Origin: Adiantum capillus-veneris
Lineage: Eukaryota > Streptophyta > Polypodiopsida > Polypodiales > Pteridaceae
NCBI GenBank assembly: GCA_014529385.2
Contig: CM043959.1
Location: 16,805,309 to 16,867,308 of the forward strand
Direction of reading: 5' to 3'
DNA: 62,000 nt
Shown here: piece after piece, positions 23,761-35,189 of the stretch
How positions within the stretch are numbered: position 1 is the stretch's first letter
How the letters are laid out: each line of letters opens with the position of its first letter
Notes under the pieces: model-generated
What the model saw: only the letters and a program-made list of their open reading frames with translations
What the model was told of the DNA's origin: nothing
The model's database searches: none
Made by a program: the position numbers and the translations under genes

Positions 23761-24170
23761 TTAACTACTACCAATACCAAAGGCCTCAAGGTAAAGCTCT
23801 ATCAAGTGAGTACTATCCGCAAAGTCCTCCTCCTCCATCCACTTTGCATCAAGAGCAAGGTAATTCCTGAATTTGACCAAATATCTACGGATCAACTTAC
23901 CCTTCACCTTTCTATCCTTGTGTGCTAGAATTTGCTCAATGTAGCCCACCTATAGGGATGTGCTCAAGGTATCTCTAAAGGATTGAGTAGTTCCCCAACC
24001 TTGAAAGGTTCATATTTACTAACCTCGCACTTATTGTTTTTTAGCACATTAGTTTGGACGTCCTTAAACAAAGTAGACCAATAGAATTGTCTTTTTACTA
24101 GTGCATAGGTCTTTTGAGTCCCAGGATGACCAGCACTTGGACTATCGTGACTTTCTTTAAGAATACAGGA
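23761..24170 (-). pseudogene. Gypsy chromovirus integrase: zinc-finger part joined to chromodomain
   Basis: From 24165 down the minus strand reads SHDSPSAGHPGTQKTYALVK then RQFYWSTLFKDVQ and KYEPFKVGELLNPLEIP before a stop. This is the H2C2 zinc-binding start of a Ty3/gypsy integrase, although the two cysteines are degraded. Directly after, at 23949-23761, comes IEQILAHKDRKVKGKLIRRY then LVKFRNYLALDAKWMEEEDF, a chromodomain-type tail. The DDE catalytic core that should lie between is absent. Chromodomains direct chromovirus integration to marked chromatin. The copy is a deletion derivative with no upstream polyprotein. Confidence 0.7.
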
Positions 24171-24652
24171 CCTTATCAGTTAGTTTACCAATTATGATAG
24201 AACTTCAGTGACTCGCAATATTATACATGGTTAGTTTAGAACACACAAGGTATTAACCCAATTGTTTAGAAACAGATGAGAGAAGAAAATTTAGTATCAT
24301 TAGACCTTTAATTGATTTACAAGGTCAAAATTAGCTTCAAATTTCGGCTAACTATAGTTTGCCTTGAGATCATTTTTTCGGAGCACTGTCGGCTAATTGT
24401 GTTAACTAATATAATGGGCAATCCAACATGAGACTTTCACTGCAAACTTTAGTGAAAATCTTGGGGTCTCAATCACTACATAGATGATTTGGTGAAATTT
24501 AGAATGTGACAAAATCTCGGTGCCTCACTACATAGTATATGTGGGTATTCTGACCACATTGGTACTTGAGTGGAGTGAAGGGTGTTAACATGGATGGGAA
24601 GGTAATATGGGTATTGATGCACTTATATCAAGGGATAGGAAGTTAGAAACAC

Positions 24653-24895
24653 TTGATGCTCCAACTCACAATTGGAGATGTCATATCATTGGATGAAGCC
24701 AGGGTTTACTATCCAATGCTTGATGGAGATGAAGAGATGCTAAGGCAATTGTTCCTTGAGGGAGACAATTATGTTGTGAATGCATCTAAAAGGTGCCTTG
24801 ATTACCTAATAAACTCACAAAAAATCTTGGCTATTGAGCTATGCCACTTGAAAAAAGGCCAAGACATTAAAGAAGAGCTTTTAAAAAATGTGTAG
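24653..24895 (+). CDS. Small open reading frame, unidentified
   Basis: An 80-codon forward frame starts MMLQLTIGDVISLDEARVYY and ends KKGQDIKEELLKNV. It is rich in acidic and hydrophobic residues in a pattern compatible with helices (DEEMLRQLFLEGDNYVVNAS) and has no low-complexity composition. It could be a genuine small exon or the remnant of a larger gene; no family is recognised and no splice partner was found. The next 800 bases have several short blocks loosely repeated (about 25015-25110 with 25170-25265). Confidence 0.25.
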   Translation: MMLQLTIGDVISLDEARVYYPMLDGDEEMLRQLFLEGDNYVVNASKRCLDYLINSQKILAIELCHLKKGQDIKEELLKNV

Positions 24896-25700
24896 ACTAA
24901 GCTGAAAGTATTATGTACAGTGCCATAAAAATGCAAAAGAGATTCAAGAAAAGCAACTAGTTTGTAAAGTGGCAATCTAAGCAGTTGTACTTTTTTCTTA
25001 GCATGGATTGATATGCTCTCCATGGACTAGGGAAGTGTTTGGCAAAGAGAACGAAGTAGCATGAAATTAGTGTTTGAGATATCACATATCTTCCCATAAT
25101 TGTCAATGTCTACAATCTTTAGATAATTTTTTCACATGGAAAGAAATAGATCTGTTTCCAAACATGGGTTGATGTGCTCTATATAGATCATGCAAGGGTT
25201 TGACAAAAAGATATAAGCATTTAGGTCATGCTTTTAGGTTTTAAGATATCACAAGTTTTTTCTTGTATGCTTGAGATTTTCATATTTCATAGAGAAATCT
25301 ATTACCATTCCTACACTTAGTCGGAGTGACATTTTTCTTGTTTCATTTGCTTATTTGCACAATGTAGGTTTATGTCATTGCAAGAATCCACCAAGATCAC
25401 ACCTCCCATCTCTCTTTGATGAGATCATCTCAACATAGAGGTAATAGGGTACTTGTATCAAAGGCCTCATTGGTCTTTTAGACTTTGATATAGCTTTCCT
25501 TTTTTTCAAGTACAATACAAATCTTCAAAATTTGGACAATAAGGGTCTTAGCAACCATTTCAATATTACACCTAGGGAAATTCTTTCACATTGAGAGAGA
25601 AATGTATCTCATTGCTACCACATACCAATATGTGCACTATAAACTAGAAATTTTCTTTCTTACTACAAGCTACTTAACAACCAATTCAACAACTAAAAAA
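24896..25700. other. No gene seen; loose internal repeats
   Basis: Two similar segments begin GATATGCTCTCCATGGACT (25010) and GATGTGCTCTATATAGATC (25170) and both reach an AGATATCACA block, suggesting an old duplication of about 160 bp. It ends at the AAAAA target duplication of Copia-3. Confidence 0.35.
25696..25700. repeat. Copia-3 target site duplication, left copy
   Basis: AAAAA precedes the TG of the left LTR, and AAAAA follows the CA of the right LTR (31017-31021). The low complexity makes this less certain than a mixed sequence would be. Confidence 0.55.
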
Positions 25701-25929
25701 TGTTGGAATTAGGGTTGCAAGAAAACACACACATCTTGGAGAAGACAAAGGAGCTCAAGCCACACAATAGAGAGAGTATATTGCTTAGTGAACAATGGAA
25801 AGATAAGATAGCCCTAGAGTAATGGGCGTATATACAATGAACAGGGAAAAAACCTCCTAGTGAGAGAAAAAATGCCCCGGTGGTCCAAAGTGTGTTCACA
25901 CACATCACTACCACATAAATATAATAACA
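25701..25929 (-). repeat. Copia-3 3' LTR
   Basis: In plus orientation it runs from TGTTGGAATTAGGG to TAATAACA. On the minus strand it is preceded by the purine tract AGGGGAGATT. It pairs with 30788-31016. Confidence 0.9.
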
Positions 25930-26440
25930 AATCTCCCCTAGGAGTGATGCAATAAACAAGAGCTGGCACATGGTGTATAGGGAAGTACCATGCCCTGAGG
26001 ACATGATCAATCCACAAAGAGAAGCCCAAAGCTTTGCAAAAAGCTTCAAACTTCTTATGAGGTAATATCTTTGTGAAAAGATCTGCAAGGTTGTCATGTG
26101 TCAGCACGTAAACCAAGCTAATCTCTCCTACTGAGAGTCTCTCTCTGACATAGTGGTAATGCACCTCAATGTGCTTTGTGCGAGCATGGAAAATTGGGTT
26201 CCTCACAATTGTCAATGCACTCTAACTGTCAGTGTAGATGATGTTGGCAGTGTCCTATCTAACACCCAAATCATCCATAAGGCTTCTGAGACATATACAC
26301 TCAATCGTAGTTGTGAAGACTGCCGCCCTGTACTCAGCCTCACAATTGGAAGTGGCCATAGTAGGTTTCTTATTACTTAACCATGATATGCATGAACTAT
26401 CGAGCATGAAACAAAAACCACTTGTGGACACTCGCATGTC
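25810..26440 (-). pseudogene. Copia-3 RNase H
   Basis: The 26255-26437 frame reads SSCISWLSNKKPTMATSNCE then AEYRAAVFTTTIECICLRSL, the WLS.KQ..VA.S..EAEY block of copia RNase H. The frame 25814-26215 continues with IFHARTKHIEVHYHYVRERL, VLTHDNLADLFTKILPHKKF and FCKALGF, the conserved C-terminal blocks. A stop and a frame change separate the two parts. It lies directly inside the 3' LTR, and the last frame runs on into the LTR. Confidence 0.75.
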
Positions 26441-26534
26441 ATAAAACTAGCCCAATCTAAGTTCAAAAACCATGTAAATTTGGTGGCGATGATCCCCCCT
26501 TGGGATAAAACAACCCAAGATGTAAAGTGTCATT

Positions 26535-26788
26535 CAAGTAGCGAAAGATGTGCTTGATAGCTTTCCAATGCTTGGACCCTAGGCTATGCATAAATCTATT
26601 GTCTTGTGAAAATGCAGTCTGAATATCGGGCCTTGTATATAATGCATACATATATAAGCTATCAAGTAGCGAAAGATGTGCTTGATAGCTTTCCAATGCT
26701 TGGACCCTAGGCTATGCATAAATCTATTGGCTTGTGAAAATGCAGTCTGAATATCGGGCCTTGTATATAATGCATACATAAATAAGGA
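26535..26788. repeat. 128-bp tandem duplication inside Copia-3 pol
   Basis: The block starting CAAGTAGCGAAAGATGTGCT at 26535 recurs at 26663 with almost no differences over about 120 bp. The period, 128, is not a multiple of three, so the duplication shifts frame. The doubled protein segment contains YALYTRPDIQTAFSQ and SKHWKAIKHIFRYL, normal single-copy copia sequence. Confidence 0.9.
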
Positions 26789-27730
26789 ATCCAACAACAG
26801 TCTGATAAATTGTGACATCAATAGGATCACCAGCATCATAAAGACTCAATGTTAAGCCTGTTTCCATGGGAGTGGCAATATGTTTTCAATGCTCAAGTCC
26901 AAACTTACATAGTAATGATTCTATGTAATTTGTTTGACACAAGGCAATAACACCATCACACTGATTAAACTATATGCCCAAGTAATGGGGCTTGATCACA
27001 CTACTTAAACTATATGCCCAAGTAATGATGCAAAAGCCCCAAGTCTTTCATCTTGAAAGTAACATTCAAATCAGCAATATGTGTCTCATTTGGTCCAATA
27101 ATCAGCAAATCATCCACATATAGAACCACGATGAGAAGTACATCACCCTCATGCTTTACATACAAAGTGCTTTCTATTGGATTGTTACAAAACTTGCTTA
27201 ACAAAATGAGTGTCAGCTTTCTTATACCAAGCACGAGAAGATTGCTTCAACCCATAGAAAGCTTTCTTACATTTGCACATTTTATTTTCTTATCTTTCTT
27301 GACAAAATCGTGAGGCTGCGTTACATACACTTCCTCAAATATATCACCATTCAAGAAAGCAGTAACAATGTCAGATTGATGTACATTCCATCCAAAATGA
27401 GCTGCCAATGCACATAAAAAACGCACAGTAGTTATACAACAAGTGAGAGAAAAAATCTCTTCATAATCTATACCTTTTTGCTATGCATAAGCTTTTGCAA
27501 AATTCGAGCCTTATAGCGATCAATCTCACCATCCGGCTTACGTTTCTACGTGTAAACCAACTTTATATCAATGGACTTTTTGCCAGGAGGTAAATCACAT
27601 AAAGTCAATGTGCCATTTTTTATAAGTGCATCATATTCTGATTGCATGGTAGCCATCCAATATTTTGAATTTTGTGCTTCATCAAAAGACAAAGGTTCCT
27701 TTTTATCACATAGACTAGAAACAGCCAAAG
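26535..27730 (-). pseudogene. Copia-3 reverse transcriptase (RVT_2)
   Basis: The frame 27546-27728 reads PLSFDEAQNSKYWMATMQSE then YDALIKNGTLTLCDLPPGKK, the start of copia RVT_2. After several breaks 27010-27234 reads LYVKHEGDVLLIVVLYVDDL then IADLNVTFKMKDLGLLHHYL, containing intact YVDD. The connection segment RPDIQTAFSQ..FMHSLGSKHWKA follows at 26.8-26.5 kb, doubled. Known role: RNA-directed DNA synthesis in the cytoplasmic particle. It is interrupted by stops and cannot be translated as one protein. Confidence 0.8.
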
Positions 27731-27807
27731 CATAGCAATCTCATGCATAAGATGCATAGCTAGAACCTGAACGAGTACGATTAGACAAAGGTGCATCCAA
27801 TTTAATT

Positions 27808-28760
27808 TCACGCAAAGTATGCACTAGGCTCTAGCCATTTTGGCATATCTCTAGCCTCCCAATTCTTAGTCATTTTTTGATCAAGTGCATCATGTACATC
27901 TGCATCAGTAATAGATTGATCTGTGATATTTTTCAAAATCCCCATAGGTTGTACATGTGCCTCATTTGAATTTTTATTCAAATTTTTACCATTAAAAAGA
28001 GGCAACAAACTATCATATATGTCCTGTAAGCTTACATTGCTGTCTTTGGTACATGATAACAAAGGCTGAACAGAATCTTCCACAAACACAACATCTCGTG
28101 AAACCAAGATACATTTGGTATGTAGATGGTATAACCTATAACTTTCGCTTTCAGTACTATAACCGAAAAAAATACATTTAACAACCTTATCATCCAATTT
28201 TTTACGTTGTGTTTGTGGCACCAAACTCAAAGCATAAGCTAAACAGCCAAAAACATGCATATGATCAATAGATGGCTTTTTATCATGCCATGCTTCATAA
28301 GGAGTCATAGGTTGCAAAGATTTTGTGGGACACCTGTTAAGTACATAAGTGGCATTCATGATAGCCTCAAGCCAAAACAAATGTGGCAAAGTTTGAATTT
28401 TGACCATATATCGTGCCATCTCCAAATGTGACTTGTTTTTTTTTTCAGCAATACCATTTTGCTGAGGTGTATATGGGACTGTATATTGGTGTTTTATCCC
28501 ACAATTAGTCAAAAATGCATTGAATTCATTAGACATATACTCTCTTCCTCGATCTAAGCGGAGGGTGTCCATAGTACATTTAGAGAGATTTTCAGCCATA
28601 GCCAAAAATTGCTTGAAGCACGAAAATAGTTCAGACTTAGCCTTAAGCGATTACACCCATGCATGCTTGGAGTAATCATCAATGAAAGTCACAAAGTATA
28701 GGTAATTTCCTAAGGATGGAGTTTGCATAGGCTCACAAACATCAGTATGTACAAGCTGCA
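27808..28760 (-). pseudogene. Copia-3 integrase
   Basis: A 265-codon open frame (27808-28605) starts in the catalytic core: LRLDRGREYMSNEFNAFLTN then YTVPYTPQQNGIAEKKNKSH, where the Asp of LRLDRG and the Glu of GIAEKKN are the second and third catalytic residues. The C-terminal GKK-like part follows (PTKSLQPMTPYEAWHDKKPS, HVFGCLAY, KCIFFGYSTESESYRLY). The N-terminal part with the first catalytic Asp lies above 28605 in a disrupted frame (YFVTFIDDYSKHAW-like sequence near 28690-28640). This is the longest surviving open piece of the element. Confidence 0.8.
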
Positions 28761-29111
28761 ACCTGCATGTAGCTTGTACTGAACTACCCTTTGGAAACTT
28801 TGAATGCTACATCTTACCCAAAACACAGCCTTAACAAACATGCTTTGAAGGTGCTTTAAGAAGCGGAAAAGAAGCAACCATATCAAATTTCTACAAATGT
28901 AGCAAATTGGCAAAATTCAGATGTCTAAAACGTGCATGCCAGTGTTTTGCATTTGAAACAGCCTTTGAATCCACAAATGCATTTGCAAAGTTTTACCCAC
29001 ACTTGTCATACAAAGTAAGCTTATACAACCCATGGAACAAGATGTCAGATGCAACAATTTCATCACCAAAATTGAGATCATGAATAATACATTTGTTATC
29101 CATAAATTTGA

Positions 29112-29387
29112 CTACAAGATCAAGTCTAGCAAGTGTAGATATATTTCAAGATTCTTTTTGATCCTAGGGACATAAAGTGCATCAACAAGCGTGAAAGAAC
29201 TACCATTTGTAGCAGTCAACACTATCTTTCCAACTCTCATGACCGGATAAGAGGCATTGTTGGCACAAGTGACTGAATTTCCATGAGGGACAGTCTCGAC
29301 AGAGGTAAACAAATCACGATGTGAGATAATGAGCTTTGTAGCACCACTATCAAAATACCACACATGTGAAACTGTAGCAACTGACAT
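29112..29387 (-). pseudogene. Copia-3 aspartic protease
   Basis: A 91-codon frame reads VSHVWYFDSGATKLIISHRD then LFTSVETVPHGNSV and IVLTATNGSSFTLVDALYVP. The catalytic DSGA is intact. The typical order of copia protease blocks (W..DSGA...H, then G...V....G.....L..VL.VP) is complete. The frame ends soon after, near the junction with integrase. Confidence 0.75.
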
Positions 29388-29389
29388 AC

Positions 29390-30445
29390 ATGCATAATGG
29401 ACAACAGGATCATAAGTATACTCTACACTAAATACCCACTCTACATCTACATCAGCATCACAATCTCCTTTCGTAGAAGATTCTATAATAGCTGACTTGT
29501 AGTCGATCTTGTAGTGGATCCAACCTCTTTTTTCTTGGCCTCTTTTGCCTTCAACTTAGGAGACTACTTAATTAAATGATCATTAGCTTTTCAATAATGG
29601 CAACACATTTTCTTCTTGCCTTTTTCACCAGAATTCCCAGACAAAGTGCTGCCAGCAAAAGCATTAGGAACATGTGATTTGCCACTAGGGCTGAAGAACC
29701 ATGCGAAGTGGCTACATTGCTGTTACCAGTGTTTCCTTGAGCAGTAATAGAAGCCTGTTCAACACATGCTATTTAGTCCTATTCTTTCTTGAAAGTGACT
29801 CTTGCAACAACAATGTGCACAATGCATCAAACTTGATAATACCATGATTTCCTTGGGTCATAAGTTTTCAATACTAGCAAAAGTCTGGTAAGAATCAGGC
29901 AATGCATCAAGAACAGTCTGCACAAGAGAATTGTCAAAAATGACTTCATTTGCAAAAATGAGTTGCTCATTAATGTCCTTAATACCAGCAAGAAAAGTAT
30001 CCATGTCATCCTCCTCATGCATTATTTTTTATTCTAGCTCTTTACACAGCAATGCAATTTTAGCTTCATTGCGACTTGCATAAAGACCAGCCAGAATATC
30101 CCAAGCCAGTTTTGCAGATTTCACTTAGAAAATGTGAGGAGCAATAGTGTGTTTCACAGACAATACAATCAATGCATGCACTTGCACATCTCTAACATTC
30201 CAATGAGACTTCTTAGCCGTAGGCAAAACGCTAGCAGCAGCAACCCTGCTACTAGAACCTGCAACATCTTCAATAGAGCTTGTATCCATAGAAGGCGGAC
30301 GTACATCAAAATCTTGCACAATATTTTAGACGTCCTTTGACACAAGAACATGTTGTATCATGTAAGCCCACATTGGGTAATCATCCCTGTTCAATTTATC
30401 CTCAGCAACAAATATCTTGAATACATCTATGTTGTTGTCAGCCAT
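29390..30445 (-). pseudogene. Copia-3 gag
   Basis: The start is ATG at 30445 (MADNNIDVFKIFVAEDKLNR then DDYPMWAYMIQHVL), a standard copia gag N-terminus after the leader. The UBN2 part continues as LAWDILAGLYASRNEAKIAL and MHEEDDMDTFLAGIKDINEQ in shifted frames, and a zinc knuckle CCHY.KANDHLIK with a stop in place of one Cys is near 29590. Stops near 30328 and 30125 break the frame. Confidence 0.75.
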
Positions 30446-30773
30446 GGCAAATGCCTCTATTTGATGTGAAAACTGCCCAAATAGAGGAGAAACAAAACAA
30501 GACCAACACGTGCTATATATCACAACTTGCAAAATAATATAAAGACATGTTATACAAAAAATTGCACCAAAAAAAAAAACCACAAAAGGACGAATTGCTT
30601 GCACAATACTACTTGTAGTGGAAACGAAGGCCGAAATGAGCCCACATGAAAATTCTGAGCAGAACAAGGTCTACAAGCTTTCCCAAAATATTAATCAACC
30701 AACTAGTGCTTACCAAAGCTCTCCCAAAACTGATAAAGTGAGCAGGTCAACTATGCCCAGGAGGACGCAACCT

Positions 30774-30785
30774 GCTCTAATATCA
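30774..30785 (-). promoter_or_regulatory. Copia-3 primer binding site
   Basis: On the minus strand TGATATTAGAGC lies beside the 5' LTR. It differs at two positions from TGGTATCAGAGC. Confidence 0.7.
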
Positions 30786-30787
30786 AT

Positions 30788-31016
30788 TATTGGAATTAGG
30801 ATTGTAGGGAAACACACATAGCTTGGAGAAGACAAAGGAGCTCAAGGCACACAACAAAGAGATTATATTTCTTTGTGAATAATGAAAAGATAAGATAGCC
30901 CTAGAGTAATGGACGTATATACAATGCACAGGGAAAAAACCTGCTAGTGAGGAAAAAAATGTCCCAACGGTCCAAAATGTGTTCACACACATCACTACCA
31001 CATAAATACGGTAACA
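30788..31016 (-). repeat. Copia-3 5' LTR
   Basis: In plus orientation it runs from TATTGGAATTAGG (the normal TG mutated to TA) to GGTAACA. It pairs with 25701-25929 without any length difference. Confidence 0.9.
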
Positions 31017-32189
31017 AAAAACCCATGAAAAGTTACAAAATATTCTTAGATTTCATTGAAGGATAGATCTAGACCAATAGAAGAAGAAATAACATGAGGT
31101 TAAAAACCTAAAATATTTCAAACACATGGCAATAACAATGAAATTAAGGACTTTGTTTACCAACTAAGGTACTAAAAACCATCTATACGTTCACACAATA
31201 ACAACATTCTCTCCTTCCCAAAAACTCCTCAAGTGCTAAATGACATGTGTGTTAGTGTGTATGAATGACATGTATCTTAGCTCAAAAAGTCTAATGTAAA
31301 ATGTAGCAAGGGGTTCTTGTTTAACAAAACAATTAAGCTTTATAAAAACACCATTGTAAAGAAGAACAAACTCATTATTCATGTGATAACAATGTCAACT
31401 TGATCATGGATCAGAGGAACTTCATGAAAACCAAAGTATAACTAAAAACAATCTCAAATAAGCAAATTACAAAAGTAGGCTCGATAAGATAAGATGGATC
31501 AACTTTTTTGGAGTAACCTACAAAATGAATCACTTTCTCAGCTTTTAGTGGCTTGATAACTACCCACAATTTGCCATACGTCTTGTCAACATCATGTAGG
31601 TCCAATGCTTGCATATTTACTTGACGGTTTTCTTGCATCTCACGCACACCAACATTTTCAATAACTTGGATTTCTTTCAATATCTACATTCATTGCATGT
31701 ATATGTTAGTGAACGGTTTTTATTTTCATAGACAAAGCACGTAGAATTATCCTACCTTTCTCTTTTTGGATGAGAAAGTGCATTGGCTTCCATTGTTGGT
31801 TTGTCCTTTTGAGATATCCTAAGTTACAATGGAGCAAACAATTATAAAAGCATTCCATAGTAGTTTTAGAAAAAAAAAGACGGATAATTATCATTATGAA
31901 GCTAAGATTAGCAAACTTTTTGTTACTTTTCTTGCTTTTTTTTCGCGCAACCACCTCTGTAACTATGGAATCCTCTTTGTCAATGTTAGGATGATTGATA
32001 GGAGGCCTTTGCTCCATGTCACAAGGAGTCTAAAGATAAATGGGTTATAATATACCAAAATAATGAAAGCTCAATAAAGACTATGAAGACAACACAACAA
32101 ATATTAACACTAAGTAGTGCAATATGATTACGTACAATATCTCCCTCCTCGAAGATAAGATTTATCACACGGGAGTGTCCATCTCCATA

Positions 32190-32243
32190 TATCTCTCTCT
32201 CTCCCATCTCCATATATCTCTCTCTCTCTCTCCCCCATCTCCA

Positions 32244-32285
<42 letters not shown>

Positions 32286-32296
32286 TCTCTCTCTCA

Positions 32297-32370
<74 letters not shown>
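32190..32370. repeat. Compound (CT)n-(CA)n microsatellite with a short minisatellite
   Basis: CCCATCTCCATAT separates three CT runs at 32190-32250, then CT to 32296 and CA from 32297 to 32370. It lies in what would be an intron or flank of the multi-exon gene. Confidence 0.95.
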
Positions 32371-32374
<4 letters not shown>

Positions 32375-32399
32375 CGCATGCACACGCACACAACCACAC

Positions 32400-33960
32400 T
32401 ATTTACAAATGTTCAACATTAAAGAATGCACATAATAAAGACTATACAAAAAATGACAAGAACCAACTTTACCTTTTCAAATATGTCTTGATTTACAATG
32501 TTATCTTCCTCTTCCATGAACTCTTTTCAAACTGGTATTTTTATCCTTTAATTCAGTAGTTTAAATTAAGTCAACTTACAGGAAATAATTGATTTGCTTA
32601 TTCCTTGCTTATTAACAACAAACAAGTAAAGAGATACTTGTTCAATAAGTAAGCCCAATAAACAATATTCATAGTGAGAAATTTTATTAGCTTTTCACAA
32701 TTAATTTTTGGCTAAGAAAGCTAGTTTTAGACTTGGACAATTCAAAAGAATACTCTAACTAGCTTAAATCATATCAATGCAAAGAAAATTCAACAAAAAA
32801 GTGTTACTTGAGATATAAGCATTTGGTTATAAAAAGAACATACCTTTTCAAGCATTCCAAGTTTCTTTTTTGTTACGACGTATTTTTCAAAGCCACTTAC
32901 ATTGTCCTTTGAAAAAGAGTATGGACAAGATACACCAATCAAGCTGACATTGAAACTTAAGGTGTTCTATGCATACCAATTCAAAGAATCTACAACCATG
33001 TGGGAATCGAATATATAAAGGCAATGTATATATATCTATTAAAAGCAAGTGACATTATAGCCCAAAATATGAAAGAAATTCTTTGGTTCTATATTACATA
33101 CATAACAAGTCCATCATTTGCTTTTAATACTTTTTAAAAACCAACTTATCTCTATAGAATTCAAATTGAGGAGACTTTTTTTCAAGTTTTTAAATATTTT
33201 AAAGAGTTACATCCACACACACACACACACACAAAATTTTCAAAGCCAACTCATGCACATAACAAGCAACGTACAAAAATTGATAATAATCAACTATAAC
33301 TTCTCAAGTATGTCTTCATTTACAATGTTCTCTTCCTCTTCCATGACCCTAACTCCTTTAAAGCCACTCCTCTTATCCTTTAATGAATGAAATAGGCCAA
33401 AAGTTGGTCAAAACTTACATGAAATGATTAATTTTCTTATTAGCAAAATCAAATAAGAAAAGAGATATTGATTCAATATTTAAGCCCAAGAAGCTAGTTT
33501 TAAGCTTGGGAAAATCAAAAGAACATTTTCATTTGCTTAAAATATGATATTGCAAAGTAATTTTTTAAAATATTACTTGAGATATGAAGATTTTGTGATA
33601 CAAAGAACATACCTTTTTAACCATTCCAAGTCTCCCATTGCTCTCTTTCTATATTGTATCATCATATTTTCAAAGCCACTTACATTGTCCTTTGAAGAGA
33701 ATATGAACAAGGTACACCAAAGAAGTAACCAATAGTCAATATAAACATGAAGGTCGCATTGAGAGAGTTGACAAAAATGAAAGTTTTTTCCTTTATGCAT
33801 ATCATTTTAAAAAACTATAACCGATGTCTCGCTAAAATCAAGTGATAGTATAGCCAAAACAAAAGAAGAAGTTTATTGATTCTAATATTACATCCATCGC
33901 AAGTCTAGCATTACCTTATAGTACATGCTTTCAGAAACCAACTTACCAATATAGAATTCA
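32400..33960. repeat. 828-bp tandem duplication carrying two exon-like blocks
   Basis: ACAATGTTATCTTCCTCTTC at 32494 recurs as ACAATGTTCTCTTCCTCTTC at 33322, a period of 828 bp. Further matching blocks include ACTTGAGATATAAGCAT with ACTTGAGATATGAAGAT, AAAGAACATACCTTTT, and AAGCCACTTACATTGTCCTT. A CA microsatellite precedes each copy (to 32370 and 33214-33233). The copies are diverged (many substitutions and indels), so the event is old. Confidence 0.75.
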
Positions 33961-35189
33961 AACAACTAGATACAACATTGCCAAGTAATCCAATCTTTTG
34001 AAAATCAATGAAAGAGAAATATTGAAACATTCCACTAAAGTAAAAGCATGTAAAGGATACCAATTTATTGTGTACTCACAGAGAAATAGTTGGTCACATA
34101 ATACCCTTGATTTTGATCCAAGATAGTCTCTTTTTAAAAATCGCATGTATTTGGTGAATGATATTCCAACATTGACTGAAATGTTTTAAAAAATAACATG
34201 TGGACATGCAAGTGTATCATTGGATTACAAATGTATGCAAGAAGCCACATATCTTTGAGGATTTGTAAGGAGCATGCTCCAAACATTGTTTGTCACTTGC
34301 TGGAACCAATGGCTTGAGAAGTCGATGTAAAGGTAGGGGTAAATGGATGGAACATATTCTTTAAATAGTTGGAAAAACTCTCATCATTTTGACTATCTGA
34401 AGGCATGATATTTAGCATCTCCAACCTTTTGTCAGTCTCACACAATATAAAGACAATCACTAAACCAGGATACTTATTTAAAATAACAACAACAAAAAGT
34501 AAATTATTATACATACATCACTAATTTCCATTGTCTCATTCATGTATTTGGAAAAGGTTTCTAAACCTATTACAAAATCACCCTTGTCCAAGAGACCTTC
34601 TCTGTGCATAATGGCAAAAATCTCTGAAATCCATGTTTCCTTAACACAAGATGGTAATACTAAATGTAAGTTGCCAATAGCAAATATATAGTAACCATAA
34701 ATGGAAAAATTTTAGCTTGTCACTAACCACATGCTCTTGCTCCATCTTAGAACAACTTTGTCTTTTAGTATAAATTGATGATATGATAATATGATCACCG
34801 TATCAAAAATAAATGTCAAAGCACGCTAACAATGTAAGAAATTAATTCATGCAACAAGAAGGAAGATGGTGGTACATACAATTTTGTAATCTGTGATGAG
34901 CTGACCTTCACCTCTAGGAATGTAGATAGGAGTCACATTTTGTAGATCCAATGTGTGAGTGACCTCCACCTCCCGTACAACATAGTGAGAAGTAGTTCTT
35001 GCCGTTCAAAATGCGCACAGGGCAAATAACATAACATCCCCATCTAAGCTAGGAGTTTCTATATACTCCTCACTAATACTTTGCTGCATCCACAATAAAA
35101 CATTGAAGTCATTTACCACGATGCTTTACCGTGTTTTGTAGGGGGAGAGAGGCCAAAATGATCTTGTCAAAGAAGAGAGAGGGGTAGGA

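Larger units (their letters stand above)
25701..31016 (-). mobile_element. Copia-3: full-length LTR retrotransposon, degenerate
   Basis: A 5316-bp Ty1/copia element on the minus strand. Both LTRs are 229 bp and differ at about 28 positions by my count (roughly 88 percent identical), so it is old. Flanks are AAAAA on both sides. Between them lie primer site, gag (from 30445), protease, integrase, reverse transcriptase and RNase H. Protease and reverse transcriptase catalytic motifs survive (DSGA, YVDD), but stops and frameshifts interrupt every domain, and a 128-bp duplication lies near the 3' end of pol. Confidence 0.9.
31400..35120 (-). pseudogene. Multi-exon gene of unknown family, possibly the second CACTA gene
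   Basis: Several short coding-like blocks with splice-like borders lie in order on the minus strand: REVEVTHTLDLQNVTPIYIP (34990-34890, donor GTATGT); CVKETWISEIFAIMHREGLL with NETMEISD (34645-34514); KRLEMLNIMPSDSQNDESFS (near 34400); DNVSGFENMMIQYRKR (about 33670); EEEENIVNEDILEK (about 33310); DNVSGFEKYVVTKKK (about 32900); EEEDNIVNQDIFEK (about 32480); MEQRPPINHPNIDKEDSIVT (32017); VGVREMQENRQVNMQALDLH with KLWVVIKPLKAEKVIHFVGY (31670-31500). The first and last blocks share a VRE...LDL..V...Y pattern. I do not recognise the family. Its place downstream of a CACTA transposase suggests a TNPA-like partner, which is inference. Intactness is unclear; several blocks end in stops. Confidence 0.4.
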
